Shown piece by piece: positions 24,844 to 34,307 of a stretch of 64,000 nucleotides of DNA. The notes under the pieces are model-generated. The model was not told where the DNA came from and did no database searches. It worked only from the letters and a program-made list of their open reading frames with translations. The first letter of the stretch is position 1. Each line of letters begins with the position of its first letter. Position numbers and translations under genes: made by a program. Origin of the DNA: Gammaproteobacteria bacterium (lineage in GTDB: Bacteria > Pseudomonadota > Gammaproteobacteria > Pseudomonadales > Halieaceae); assembly GCA_024644535.1 (NCBI GenBank), contig JAHEKX010000006.1, forward strand, positions 76,163 to 140,162. The letters run 5' to 3'.

Positions 24844-26268
24844 CTACTTGTGAGACGTCTCGGAGTGCTCGGCAATAATGCCGGTCGCTTGCTCGTTCAG
24901 TAGGTGGATGACACGCTGCGCACGACCATTAACCAAGGTGTGCAACAGAACGGTCGGAATTGCCACTAACAGACCAAGTACCGTGGTTACCAAAGCGCTC
25001 GAAATACCGCCGGCCATTGCTTTTGGATCGCCCGCACCGAAGATCGTGATCGCCTGGAAGGTGATGATCATACCGGTAACCGTACCCAAAAGACCCATCA
25101 GAGGCGCCACTGCTGCGATAATTTTCAGAAGTGTTAAACCCGACTCCAGCTTTGGAGTTTCGCGCATAACGCCTTCGGCCATTTTCAGCTCGAGCGTTTC
25201 GGGATCCATTGACGGATTGTCTTCATGGATCTTAAGCACTCGACCCAGTGGGTTATTAGTATTCGCGGTGGATGCTTTCAACTGCGCGCTCACTTTACCT
25301 GAGATCAGCGACAGAGCGATCAAGCGGTACACGGCAAGCAGCAATGCAAACACACCAACAGCGGTAATCGCGTAGCCGACCGCTCCGCCCTGATGCCAGC
25401 GCTCTTCCAACGTGGGCGAATCAATAATTGCCGCTAAGAATGAGCCACCCGTAGGGCCAGTCGGGTCGATACCGAACTGATGCATACCACCTGAGGCGTT
25501 AGCCAAATCAGAAGCCCAGCCGGTGTAGGCGCCCGCGGGCTGACGAGGCAATTCGCTCAAGTTACCGTTGTTGTAAGCCAGGTAATTACCGTTGGTGTCA
25601 ATGATATTGAATGCACCAACACGGATAACATCGCGAGGGGCGCGCTCGCCCGATGGCGTCGCAACTTCTGCAGTAAACTTGACAACGTTACCTGTTTCGG
25701 TGATTTCACGCAGCAATTCGTACCATACGCGCTCGATTTCCTCGATGCGTGGCAGCTTGTCTGAACCCGACATTTTGGCAATCAAGTCTTTTAAGAAGCC
25801 TTCGCGGTTAGCGTACTGCGACGACACCAAAGACACTTCAATGTTCGAGGACAAGTCACCGGCGGCCGCCGTCAAGTGACCGAACAGTTCAGTCAATGCA
25901 CCCAACTTCTCTTTCAGCTGCTTTTGCTTAGCTGCGATCAACAATTCATTGTCTTCGAACTTGTTTTCCAGCTGAGTACTTAAACGCTCTTGGCGCTCGC
26001 GTTCAGCTTCCGCTTCTTTCAGCATTCGAGCCTGATCAGCTTTGGCTTTCGCAAAACGCGCTTCACGCGCTTTGTTTTCTTTCGCGTCAGTCGCTTGACC
26101 TTGCTTAACAAACTGAAGCAACTGCTCTAGATTCGCCGCGGCCTCAGCACGAGGGTCAACCTGAGGCTCAGCTGGCGCTTCTACCGCGTCTTGCGCAAAC
26201 GTCAGGCCTGAAACGGCTAACGCGCCGCCCAAAGTTAGGGCTGCAAAAATTTTATTTAACGCTTTCAT
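24844..26268 (-). CDS. Large ExbB-like protein (TtpC type)
   Basis: The 474-residue protein has a signal peptide (1-25, SGLTFAQ), a long periplasmic part with a coiled coil (about 55-130, very rich in Lys, Ala and Glu), and a C-terminal MotA/TolQ/ExbB domain (about 290-460). That domain carries APLMGLLGTVTGMIITFQAI and ISSALVTTVLGLLVAIPTVLL. This plan is that of TtpC, essential for TonB2-dependent transport in Vibrio. It shares one base with the DUF3450 gene (TAATG) and precedes exbB by 10 bases. Confidence 0.9.
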   Translation of the reverse strand: MKALNKIFAALTLGGALAVSGLTFAQDAVEAPAEPQVDPRAEAAANLEQLLQFVKQGQATDAKENKAREARFAKAKADQARMLKEAEAERERQERLSTQLENKFEDNELLIAAKQKQLKEKLGALTELFGHLTAAAGDLSSNIEVSLVSSQYANREGFLKDLIAKMSGSDKLPRIEEIERVWYELLREITETGNVVKFTAEVATPSGERAPRDVIRVGAFNIIDTNGNYLAYNNGNLSELPRQPAGAYTGWASDLANASGGMHQFGIDPTGPTGGSFLAAIIDSPTLEERWHQGGAVGYAITAVGVFALLLAVYRLIALSLISGKVSAQLKASTANTNNPLGRVLKIHEDNPSMDPETLELKMAEGVMRETPKLESGLTLLKIIAAVAPLMGLLGTVTGMIITFQAITIFGAGDPKAMAGGISSALVTTVLGLLVAIPTVLLHTLVNGRAQRVIHLLNEQATGIIAEHSETSHK

Positions 26269-27047
26269 TAGTTAGCCTCCGGTGCAGCTACAGGCATGTT
26301 TAGGAGTTCAATCGTGGCTTGTTTCTTAGCAATGCGAACGCCTTTGCGAATCGCAGTGGCGTAGTCACCTGAGGGCAACGAATCCCAGGACTTCGTCTCT
26401 GGGTTCCAGACACCACTTTCTTCACCGTCGGTCGTTTGGTAAACCAGGGACACACGACCAATACGCAGGAAATCGACGTCGCGAGTTACGCCATTGAGGT
26501 CGATCGTGTCGCTGTATGTCTCCATACCGCGACCGTACTGAAGCTCAATATTGTAGGCTTCCAGTACCTGACGGAATTTCTCCGCGACCGTGATGTCTGA
26601 GCGATCTACGTTGTCGCGCAGGAATTCAATGCGAGCACGACGTTCGCCCAAGTTGAACGGAACATCCAACTCGACGAATTGCTCTAAGCCGTCAATCATA
26701 CGAATTACCAAAGGCATCATCTGACGCTGAATGATCGTAACTTCGTCGATAGACTGATCAATATCAGCAATACGCCGCTCTTGGTTAGTGATTTGGCGCT
26801 GCAAGCGTGCATTGTAGACTTTCAAACCATCTACTTGCTTCATAACAGTCTTGTAGTCTGTAAGAAGATCGCGGGCTTCTTCAGCCAAACGGTCGATCTT
26901 TGTTTGAGACTGTTTAGCAGCAGCCGTTTTATCTTCGCCAACTTTAATGATGGCGTCTAGCGTGTTGGCTTGCGAAGCAACCGAGCAAACAGCCCCGGTC
27001 GCAACAATAGTAGCCATCAACACAGATTTTAGTCGATGCGTAGTCAT
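26268..27047 (-). CDS. DUF3450 family periplasmic protein
   Basis: The 259-residue protein has a signal peptide (1-27, ATIVATGAVCSVASQA), a long coiled coil (about 35-115), and a globular C-terminal part with DFLRIGRVSLVYQTTDGEESGVWN, diagnostic of DUF3450. Members are almost always encoded directly before the TtpC-type ExbB, as here, and are thought to pair with its coiled coil. It is the first gene of the seven-gene operon running to 21489. Confidence 0.88.
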   Translation of the reverse strand: MTTHRLKSVLMATIVATGAVCSVASQANTLDAIIKVGEDKTAAAKQSQTKIDRLAEEARDLLTDYKTVMKQVDGLKVYNARLQRQITNQERRIADIDQSIDEVTIIQRQMMPLVIRMIDGLEQFVELDVPFNLGERRARIEFLRDNVDRSDITVAEKFRQVLEAYNIELQYGRGMETYSDTIDLNGVTRDVDFLRIGRVSLVYQTTDGEESGVWNPETKSWDSLPSGDYATAIRKGVRIAKKQATIELLNMPVAAPEAN

Positions 27048-27154
27048 AAGGGTTGCGTATCCTATAGTCCAACGTGTGTGATTTTAGAATCTGATAAAAA
27101 GGGGCTCAACAAGCTCGCGTTAAACCCCACCGATAACGGTAATCCGTGCGACGA

Positions 27155-27182
27155 TTTAAACGTACAAAATGGTAATTTTCAA
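27155..27182 (-). promoter_or_regulatory. Candidate sigma-70 promoter of the TonB operon
   Basis: TTGAAA (-35), a 16-base spacer and TTTAAA (-10) on the minus strand, about 110 bases before the DUF3450 start. No Fur or Zur box was recognised beside it. Confidence 0.35.
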
Positions 27183-27275
27183 TGAAATATCTTGCACAAA
27201 TTTAAGTGATTTTGCGTTTGTGTAGATAGGTTACACATTTGCCACAGAGGCCCACCCAAAGTAACACCGCGCACA

Positions 27276-27809
27276 TCACCACTCAGACCCATGCTCGGCG
27301 CCCACTCGCTTGTATGTGACAAAGTGACAGGCATATTGGTCTTTTTCTGACTGCTCAGGGCGCTCGCTACTAACCGCCACCCACTCACTCCAATTGATGC
27401 AATCCAGCACGGTATCTCCGTCGGGCTCTGCATCGATATGAGTGACCACCAGACGATCCGTAAAAGGCAGTGCTGACGCGTATATTTGCGACCCCCCGGC
27501 TATGATAATTTCGTTATGATCAGCGCTGCAAAATGCTTGAGCCACAATCAGCGCCCGCTCAATACTCGCACTTAAAATGGCACCCTCAGGCAACTCAGGC
27601 TGACCGGACGATACCACTATACTAGTACGATTGGGCAATAGCCCCGGCAGAGACTCGAAAGTGCGCCGCCCCATGATCATGGGCTTGCCTAAAGTAACAC
27701 GCTTGAAGAAAGCAAGATCAGTGGGCACGTGCCAGGGCAGATCCCCACCGCGACCGATAACGCCATTATTCGCGACCGCAAACACCGCAGAAACCAGGGG
27801 CTTACTCAT
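27276..27809 (-). CDS. folA: Dihydrofolate reductase
   Basis: Reduces dihydrofolate to tetrahydrofolate with NADPH; target of trimethoprim. The 177 residues show [45 protein letters not shown], including the catalytic acid (D) and the W, and the [13 protein letters not shown] motif. It is slightly longer than E. coli FolA (159) owing to the C terminus. It overlaps thyA by 4 bases (ATGA), giving direct coupling of the two enzymes that consume and regenerate tetrahydrofolate. Confidence 0.95.
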   Translation of the reverse strand: MSKPLVSAVFAVANNGVIGRGGDLPWHVPTDLAFFKRVTLGKPMIMGRRTFESLPGLLPNRTSIVVSSGQPELPEGAILSASIERALIVAQAFCSADHNEIIIAGGSQIYASALPFTDRLVVTHIDAEPDGDTVLDCINWSEWVAVSSERPEQSEKDQYACHFVTYKRVGAEHGSEW

Positions 27810-28639
27810 ACTGCCACCGCACCGGCAATATGCGCATGGGGTTCGTAACCTATAATTTCAAAATCTTCAAAACAATAGTCATAAATTGACTCTGGCTTTC
27901 GCCTAATTCGCAGCGCTGGTAATGCGCGAGGCTCCCGCTCAAGCTGGGTCGCCACTTGCTCGAAATGATTGCTGTAAATATGTGAATCACCGGTACTAAT
28001 AATGACCTCACCAGGCTCTAGGTCACACTGCTGACACAGCATATGGGTCAGCAAAGCCAAACTGGCCAGGTTATAAGGCAATCCTAAGAATGAGTCGCTA
28101 GAGCGAATGTAAAGCTGTGCCGATAACCGACCATTAGCCACATAAAATTGATACAGGAGATGACACGGAGGCAAGGCCATTTTGCCTTGCTTTACATTCT
28201 CCTGAGGACTTAGCTTTTCGTCTGGTAAGTACTCGACATTCCACCCATGAAACAAGATCCGGCGCGAATCAGGCTTGTGTTTTAAACAATCGATGACGTA
28301 GTCGATTTGGTTGATCGCGCCACCGTCTGCAGTCGGCCACGACCGCCACTGCGCCCCATAAATAGGCCCTAAATCGCCTTCTTCGGTCGCCCATTCATCC
28401 CAAATCGAAACACCATTCTCACGCAACCAAGCGGTATTCGTATCACCTCTCAAAAACCAGAAAAGTTCGTTAGCGATGCTTTTGAAGTGCAACTTTTTAG
28501 TCGTTAACAAAGGAAACCCTTCGCTTAAGTCGTGGCGAAATTGGCGCGCAAACACCGAGCGTGTTCCAGTGCCCGTTCGATCCGATTTATCGACACCATG
28601 CGCCATGATGTCGCGCAACAACTCCAAGTAAGCCTTCAT
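27806..28639 (-). CDS. thyA: Thymidylate synthase
   Basis: Methylates dUMP to dTMP using methylene-tetrahydrofolate. The 277-residue protein carries the catalytic cysteine in [13 protein letters not shown] (Cys159), the folate-binding [10 protein letters not shown] near the N terminus, and the [21 protein letters not shown] region. It lies 11 bases after lgt and overlaps folA by 4 bases, the common lgt-thyA-folA arrangement. Confidence 0.97.
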   Translation of the reverse strand: MKAYLELLRDIMAHGVDKSDRTGTGTRSVFARQFRHDLSEGFPLLTTKKLHFKSIANELFWFLRGDTNTAWLRENGVSIWDEWATEEGDLGPIYGAQWRSWPTADGGAINQIDYVIDCLKHKPDSRRILFHGWNVEYLPDEKLSPQENVKQGKMALPPCHLLYQFYVANGRLSAQLYIRSSDSFLGLPYNLASLALLTHMLCQQCDLEPGEVIISTGDSHIYSNHFEQVATQLEREPRALPALRIRRKPESIYDYCFEDFEIIGYEPHAHIAGAVAV

Positions 28640-28650
28640 AAATAGTTATC

Positions 28651-29454
28651 CTAACTGTGTTTTTTAACCGACGAATTTTGCGAGTAAGCCCACCGCAATA
28701 AATACAGACCCAAGAGTATCATGGGGACACATAGAATTTGACCTCGTGTCATCCAGCCAAACGCCTGAATCCCTATATGGGCATCGGGCTCTCGGAAAAA
28801 CTCAGCGACAAAGCGCAAGCAACCGTAACCCAAAGAAAATACCCCAGCAGCTGCCCAGCGTGGTCGTTGCGCTCGGGTAAACCAGAAGACCACAGCAAAT
28901 AGTGTTAAACCCTCCAAGCCGAACTGATAGAGTTGCGACGGATGCCTGGGTAATTGCATCGGGTCGTTGGGAAATACCATAGCCCAAGGCACTGTCGCCG
29001 CGCGCCCCCACAACTCCTGACCGATAAAATTCCCCAAGCGCCCCAGCGCCAAGCCAATAGGCGCAAGCGGTGCGACAAAATCGAGCAGATCCCCCAGGGC
29101 CACCTTGCGAGCCTTGGACAAGTAATACGCGGCCGCGATCACACCCAGCAAACCGCCGTGAAAAGACATACCACCCTCCCACACCCGCAAAGCCCAAGTG
29201 GGGTCAGCCAGTAAACGATCGGTGCCATAAAACAAGATGTAACCCAGCCGGCCACCCGCAACGATACCAATGGCAGCATAAAAGATTAAGTCGTCAACCC
29301 ACTCTTCGCGCCAAATGGCGCCCGCTTTGCGGCACTCTCGGCGCGCCAACCACCAGGCAAAGGCTAAACCCGCTAAGTAGGTCAAGCCATACCAATGTAT
29401 TTTAAGCGGCCCAAGTTCGAGGGCAACAGGGTCAATGGCAGGGTAAGCCAACAT
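28651..29454 (-). CDS. lgt: Prolipoprotein diacylglyceryl transferase
   Basis: Inner-membrane enzyme that transfers a diacylglyceryl group to the lipobox cysteine, the first step of lipoprotein maturation. The 267 residues have about seven membrane spans, HWYGLTYLAGLAFAWWLA near the N terminus, VWEGGMSFHGGLLG with the catalytic His region, and the Lgt signature GRLGNFIGQELWGR with its conserved Arg and Glu. It starts the lgt-thyA-folA operon. Confidence 0.96.
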   Translation of the reverse strand: MLAYPAIDPVALELGPLKIHWYGLTYLAGLAFAWWLARRECRKAGAIWREEWVDDLIFYAAIGIVAGGRLGYILFYGTDRLLADPTWALRVWEGGMSFHGGLLGVIAAAYYLSKARKVALGDLLDFVAPLAPIGLALGRLGNFIGQELWGRAATVPWAMVFPNDPMQLPRHPSQLYQFGLEGLTLFAVVFWFTRAQRPRWAAAGVFSLGYGCLRFVAEFFREPDAHIGIQAFGWMTRGQILCVPMILLGLYLLRWAYSQNSSVKKHS

Positions 29455-29542
29455 AGTTATAGCCTTGTAAAAAAACGTCTAGGGTAGCACCCTTGCGTTC
29501 AGAATTAATGTAACCTTTCAGTTTTTAGCAGGATAAACCGCC

Positions 29543-30313
29543 ATGTGCCTGATTGCTATTGGCTGGCAAGCGCACCCGACTTTGCCGCTGGTTATTGTTG
29601 CCAATCGCGACGAGTTTTACCAGCGCAAGTCACAAAGTATGCATTTTTGGGCAGACAAGCCGACCATACTTGCCGGCAGAGATTTGCAGGCGGGTGGCAC
29701 CTGGCTTGGGGTTAACCTGCAGGGCCGCTTTGCGGCCTTGACCAACGTTCGTGAAACAACCGCGCCCACGACTGAAACTTCTCGCGGAAGTCTTATTGGC
29801 ATGTGGCTCAGCAACAAGCTCTCAAGCATAGAATTTATTCATCGGCTTGCCGATGCCTCCAATACCTACAGTGGCTACAACCTGCTCTTTGGCGACACCT
29901 CCCAGCTGCTGTGGGCCAGCAATCGCAGCCCAAAAGGCTTTGTACACCGCCATCTAGCTAGCGGCATTTATGGCTTGGGCAACGCCTCACTCAACACGCC
30001 CTGGCCCAAACTTCGACTCGCCAAACAGCGCCTTGCCACGCAACTGCACTTAGCCCACCCCACAACGAGTAATTTAGCGTGGGTTACCGCAGACACCTGC
30101 ACTCAGGACGACCTGAGTGACTTTGGCGATACCGGCATAGAAGAGAGCTGGCTGCGGGCACTGAGTGCGCAATGGATTGCAACCCCCGAATATGGTACGC
30201 GAGCACAAACCGTTATCACTCTAGAAAACAAAGGACAAATGAATTGCTACGAACGTTCGGTCGATGCCACTGGCAGAACGACCAGCGAACAAACGTTTCA
30301 GTTTACGATATGA
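29543..30313 (+). CDS. NRDE family protein (TANGO2-like)
   Basis: The 256-residue protein starts MCLI and has VVIVANRDEFYQR-type sequence (the eponymous NRDE motif), then ILAGRDLQAGGTWLGVN and GRFAALTNVR, which together define the NRDE/TANGO2 family of Ntn-hydrolase-like proteins. The role is unclear; animal relatives are linked to lipid and haem handling. The N-terminal Cys2 could be a catalytic nucleophile after Met removal. It overlaps the convergent ptsP end by 11 bases. Confidence 0.88.
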   Translation: MCLIAIGWQAHPTLPLVIVANRDEFYQRKSQSMHFWADKPTILAGRDLQAGGTWLGVNLQGRFAALTNVRETTAPTTETSRGSLIGMWLSNKLSSIEFIHRLADASNTYSGYNLLFGDTSQLLWASNRSPKGFVHRHLASGIYGLGNASLNTPWPKLRLAKQRLATQLHLAHPTTSNLAWVTADTCTQDDLSDFGDTGIEESWLRALSAQWIATPEYGTRAQTVITLENKGQMNCYERSVDATGRTTSEQTFQFTI

Positions 30314-32606
30314 CGCCAACGGGCTCGTCAAGGCTTACCGGCACAAACTGTTGCATGCCGCGCTCAGACAAGAAGGCGCCCAAGGCTGCCTGAATTTGCT
30401 CGGAGTGATCCATCTGGCCAACCTCATCAAGCAAGTTAAGCGCATCATCAAGCAACACTGAACGAAGCGCTTTTTTGACCTTAGGTAAACTTATCGAGTT
30501 CATTGAAAGGGTGTCATAGCCCATCGCCGCCAACAATACCGACGCACCAGGGTCACCCGCCAGTTCACCGCAGATACTGACCGGTTTGCCCTCTGCTTTT
30601 CCGCTTTCCGCAACGATTTTCAAGGCCTGAATCACGGCCGGGTGATACGCGTGATAAAGGTCAGCGACGCGTGCATTGTTGCGATCAACTGCCAACAGAT
30701 ACTGGGTTAGATCATTCGAACCCACGCTCAAAAAATCGACTTTTCTAGCTAAGGCACGCGCCTGATATACCGCAGCCGGCACCTCAACCATTACGCCAAC
30801 GGGCGGACGATCACCAAGGTCGTACCCCTCCTGTAGCAACTCCTGATAACAACGCTCGACCAAATCAAGAGCTTCTTGCAACTCTGACATATTGCTTACC
30901 ATGGGCAACATAATGCGCAGATTGCCCAGACCTGCATTGGCCTTCATCATGGCTCGAACCTGAGCCAAAAAGATTTCGGGGTGATCTAGAGTCACCCGCA
31001 AACCGCGCCACCCCAAAAAAGGGTTAGCCTCTTCAATTGGAAAATAGGGCAAAGCCTTGTCACCCCCAATATCCAAGGTACGCATGGTCACAGCTTTAGG
31101 GGCAAAGGCCTCCAGCTGCTGCCGATAAAGCTGCCGCTGCTCTTCCTCGCTGGGAAAGCGCTCTTGCATCAAAAAAGGAACTTCTGTTCGGTATAAACCA
31201 ACGCCTTCGGCACCACGATCTAAAGAAATTGCCACATCCGCCATCAACCCCGTATTAACGTACAAGGGAATGCGATGACCGTCGGCCGTTTCGCAATCCA
31301 CATCGCGCAATGACTCGAGGTCTTTGCTTAAGGCAGCTTCTTGGTCCACCAATTCTTCGAAGCGCTCTAAAAGCATAGTCGAGGGGTTGAGATGCACAAC
31401 GCCGTTGTAGCCATCGATAATAACCGTCTTGCCTTCGAGTCGAGTGTAGGGCAAATCTACTGCGCCCATTAGGGTCGGAATACCCATCGCTCGGGCTAAA
31501 ATAGCAACGTGAGAATTACCCGAACCTCGAACCGATATCAATCCAACTAAGTTTTCTCGAGGCACCTCACCCAGCATCGATGCTGTGAGTTCTTCTCCCA
31601 CTAAAACAACACGGTCAGAATACTCTCGCTTATCATGAGCATCTGCCTGCAAATAACTGAGCACCCGAGTCCCCAAGTCTTTCACATCAACGGCGCGCTC
31701 ACGCAAGTAGCTGTGCTCCATTTGCTCAAAATGGCGTATGTGCTCGATCATGACTTGACTTAAAGCACCCTGCGCCCAGTTGCCGGCCTTAATTAGGGAA
31801 GCAACCTCCGCACCGATGGTCGAGTCATCGAGTATGCCCAAATACACATCAAATAGGGCTCGATCTTCAGCGTTAAGTTGGTCAGCCAAGTTTGCCGAGA
31901 CCGCGCGCACGTCTGCACGCACCGCCTCTAGGGCTTGCTTAAAAGCACGCAGTTCAGCACGCCGGTCATTTGCTTGTTTTTTTGGCACCGCGTACAAATC
32001 GGCGACGGGAGAAACTACAGCAACCCTCCCCACCGCAACGCCGGGGGAGCCGCCGATACCCGTTACCCGGGTAGAACCCTGTGGACGCGCATTAGCATCG
32101 GTATACTCTTCTTGAATAGAGCCTGTTACCTGGGCATGCGCAATAACACCTGCCAACTGTGCCGACATAGTGACCAAAAAGGCTTCGTCACTCTCGTCAA
32201 AACGGCGCCGTTGCGCTTGCTGAATGACCAGCACACCCAACACGATTTTGTGGTGGATAATCGGCACACCTAAAAAAGCGTGAAAAGGTTCTTCGCCAAT
32301 ACCTGACAACAATTGGAAATGCGGATGCTCGGAGGCGTTATCCAAGTTCACAGGCTCTTCGCGCGTCGCAACCAAGCCAACCAGCCCCTCGTCATGAGCC
32401 AGACTTAATAAACCAATCTGGTCCTTATTAAGGCCCTCGGTGGCTCTAAATACCAAGCGATTTGTTGCTGGATCACGCAAATAAACCGAGCACACCTGTG
32501 TCCCCATGGCTTCTCGCACCCGGGTCACAATAATTTTGAGCGCCTCTTCTAACGACTCGGCTGCGTTTACGCGTTGCACAATATTGCGCAACATTTCCAG
32601 CATCAT
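30303..32606 (-). CDS. ptsP: PEP-protein phosphotransferase PtsP (enzyme I-Ntr)
   Basis: First kinase of the nitrogen phosphotransferase chain (EI-Ntr to NPr to EIIA-Ntr), which links nitrogen and carbon state to regulation. The 767-residue protein has an N-terminal GAF domain (about 15-160), the linker and PEP-utiliser N domain (about 185-330), the swivel domain with the phosphorylated histidine (RGSGNSHVAILARAMGIP, His366), and the TIM-barrel domain with MLPMVSN and SNDLTQYLLAVDRNN. It lies 6 bases after rppH, the usual rppH-ptsP pairing. NPr and EIIA-Ntr are not in the window. Confidence 0.95.
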   Translation of the reverse strand: MMLEMLRNIVQRVNAAESLEEALKIIVTRVREAMGTQVCSVYLRDPATNRLVFRATEGLNKDQIGLLSLAHDEGLVGLVATREEPVNLDNASEHPHFQLLSGIGEEPFHAFLGVPIIHHKIVLGVLVIQQAQRRRFDESDEAFLVTMSAQLAGVIAHAQVTGSIQEEYTDANARPQGSTRVTGIGGSPGVAVGRVAVVSPVADLYAVPKKQANDRRAELRAFKQALEAVRADVRAVSANLADQLNAEDRALFDVYLGILDDSTIGAEVASLIKAGNWAQGALSQVMIEHIRHFEQMEHSYLRERAVDVKDLGTRVLSYLQADAHDKREYSDRVVLVGEELTASMLGEVPRENLVGLISVRGSGNSHVAILARAMGIPTLMGAVDLPYTRLEGKTVIIDGYNGVVHLNPSTMLLERFEELVDQEAALSKDLESLRDVDCETADGHRIPLYVNTGLMADVAISLDRGAEGVGLYRTEVPFLMQERFPSEEEQRQLYRQQLEAFAPKAVTMRTLDIGGDKALPYFPIEEANPFLGWRGLRVTLDHPEIFLAQVRAMMKANAGLGNLRIMLPMVSNMSELQEALDLVERCYQELLQEGYDLGDRPPVGVMVEVPAAVYQARALARKVDFLSVGSNDLTQYLLAVDRNNARVADLYHAYHPAVIQALKIVAESGKAEGKPVSICGELAGDPGASVLLAAMGYDTLSMNSISLPKVKKALRSVLLDDALNLLDEVGQMDHSEQIQAALGAFLSERGMQQFVPVSLDEPVGVIS

Positions 32607-32612
32607 ACCTGT

Positions 32613-33110
32613 TTAATCCTGCTGCAACGTCACATCTACCGGCGCACAGTCCGCCAACTCCTGCATCGCCAAGCGATACACCTCGCGCTTGAAGTGAATG
32701 ACTTGATCAATGGGGTGCCAGTAATCTACCCATTCCCAATGATCGAACTCTGGCGTACCGTGTGTATGCAATTGAATAGCATCATCGGCCACCAATAACC
32801 GTAACAAAAACCACTTTTGCTTTTGCCCCACACATTTACGACCCGGACCTTTACGCCAGTACTGCCGGGGCAAATGATATCGAAGCCACCGATCTGTTTG
32901 ACCCAATATCTGGACGTGGTGCGCCTGTAACCCAACCTCTTCTTGCAACTCTCGGTACAAGGCTTGCTCGGGGGTTTCGCCCGAGTCAATACCGCCTTGC
33001 GGAAATTGCCAACCGTTTTTACCGCCAATCCGGCGGGCCCAAAACACTTTGCCGAGGTCGTTACAGATGATAATGCCGACGTTCGGCCTAAAACCATCCT
33101 CGTCAATCAC
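32613..33110 (-). CDS. rppH: RNA pyrophosphohydrolase
   Basis: Removes pyrophosphate from mRNA 5' ends and so starts RNase E decay. The Nudix box reads [22 protein letters not shown], and the C-terminal part ([24 protein letters not shown]) matches E. coli RppH. I placed the start at the GTG at 33110, whose product begins IDEDGFRPN like the E. coli protein and has AGAGG about 7 bases upstream; an ATG at 33137 is in frame. It precedes ptsP by 6 bases. Confidence 0.94.
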   Translation of the reverse strand: MIDEDGFRPNVGIIICNDLGKVFWARRIGGKNGWQFPQGGIDSGETPEQALYRELQEEVGLQAHHVQILGQTDRWLRYHLPRQYWRKGPGRKCVGQKQKWFLLRLLVADDAIQLHTHGTPEFDHWEWVDYWHPIDQVIHFKREVYRLAMQELADCAPVDVTLQQD

Positions 33111-33211
33111 GACTCGCCTCTTTTCTATAGATTTCATGTTAACCTTGCCACTATAGCACGGAGTCGGACTTTCGCGACTGCCTGATCGATATTCTCATTA
33201 AAAGGCTGACT

Positions 33212-33871
33212 ATGGCACTGGCAATTTTTGATCTTGATAATACCCTCTTAGGCACCGACTCTGACCACCAATGGGGCGAGTATTTATGCAATGAGGGTCT
33301 TGTTTCGGTCGACCAGTTCCGAGCTCGCAATGACCAATTTTACGAAGATTACAAATTGGCAAGATTGGACATTGACGCCTACCTTCGCTTCGTACTCACG
33401 ACTATTAAAGGTCTAAGCACCCAGAGGGTCGACGATCTTCACCGCGTTTTTTTTCGAAGTCATATCGCACCTTTTATGCTGCCAAAAGCGCAAGACTGCG
33501 TGAACTACCATAAAGCCAAGGGTGACACGTGCTTGGTTATTACAGCGACAAGCCGATTCATCACAGAACCCATTGTTAAGGCGTTTGGCATTGAACACAT
33601 CATTGCCTCAGAGGCCCTGATTGTCGACGATCACTACACGGGCGAGCCCTCAGGCACTCCTAGTTTTGCAGGTGGCAAGGTCAAACGACTTGCCGAGTGG
33701 CTGGAAGCTAAACCGGAACTCAAATCCCTGAAACAATATTTTTACAGCGATTCTCGCAACGACCTACCACTGCTGGAACGCGTCAGCCACCCTATCGCGG
33801 TCGATCCCGACGACACTTTGCGCCAAATTGCGACCGAACGAGGGTGGCCTGTTTTGAGCTTTAGAGACTAA
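33212..33871 (+). CDS. HAD-IB family hydrolase
   Basis: Phosphatase of the haloacid dehalogenase superfamily, 219 residues. Motif I is FDLDNTLLG (nucleophile Asp), motif II is VITATSR, and motif III/IV is [11 protein letters not shown] after the lysine region. It is of the SerB-like IB subclass (HAD-IB), whose members act on phosphoserine-like or phospholipid substrates. It is divergent from rppH and overlaps the convergent gcvH by 4 bases. Confidence 0.88.
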   Translation: MALAIFDLDNTLLGTDSDHQWGEYLCNEGLVSVDQFRARNDQFYEDYKLARLDIDAYLRFVLTTIKGLSTQRVDDLHRVFFRSHIAPFMLPKAQDCVNYHKAKGDTCLVITATSRFITEPIVKAFGIEHIIASEALIVDDHYTGEPSGTPSFAGGKVKRLAEWLEAKPELKSLKQYFYSDSRNDLPLLERVSHPIAVDPDDTLRQIATERGWPVLSFRD

Positions 33872-34254
33872 GCTTCGCAGCTAGCGTCGTATTGTTCTGC
33901 TGTTAGCAGGTCGTTAACGCTACTGGCGTCATCGAGGCGCATTTTGAAGAACCAACCATCACCATAAGGGTCTTCGTTAATGACCTCAGGGCTATCTTCT
34001 AAATTTTCGTTAATGGCTATAATTTCGCCACCAAGAGGCGCGTAAATATCTGAGGCCGCTTTTACCGACTCGACAACACCCGCCTCATCGCCAGCACCCA
34101 GTTGGGCACCAAGCTCGGGCAACTCGACAAATACCACGTCGCCTAAAGCTTCTTGGGCATGATTGGTGATACCGATTGTGGCTGTTCCGTCATCTTCAAC
34201 ACGGACCCACTCGTGACTGCTGACGTAGCGCAATTCTGCTGGTGACTGACTCAT
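33868..34254 (-). CDS. gcvH: Glycine cleavage system H protein
   Basis: Lipoyl-carrying shuttle of the glycine cleavage system. The 128-residue protein has the lipoylation site [10 protein letters not shown] (Lys65) and [12 protein letters not shown] and [12 protein letters not shown], all normal. In Pseudomonas this locus carries gcvT, gcvH and gcvP together behind ubiI; here gcvH stands alone and gcvT and gcvP are absent from the window. They must lie elsewhere, or this H protein serves lipoate relay. Confidence 0.96.
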   Translation of the reverse strand: MSQSPAELRYVSSHEWVRVEDDGTATIGITNHAQEALGDVVFVELPELGAQLGAGDEAGVVESVKAASDIYAPLGGEIIAINENLEDSPEVINEDPYGDGWFFKMRLDDASSVNDLLTAEQYDASCEA

Positions 34255-34307
34255 GGTATTCCCCCAATTAGAAAAGCGTATTCTACCCTACGCTTGCAGA
34301 AAGACAA

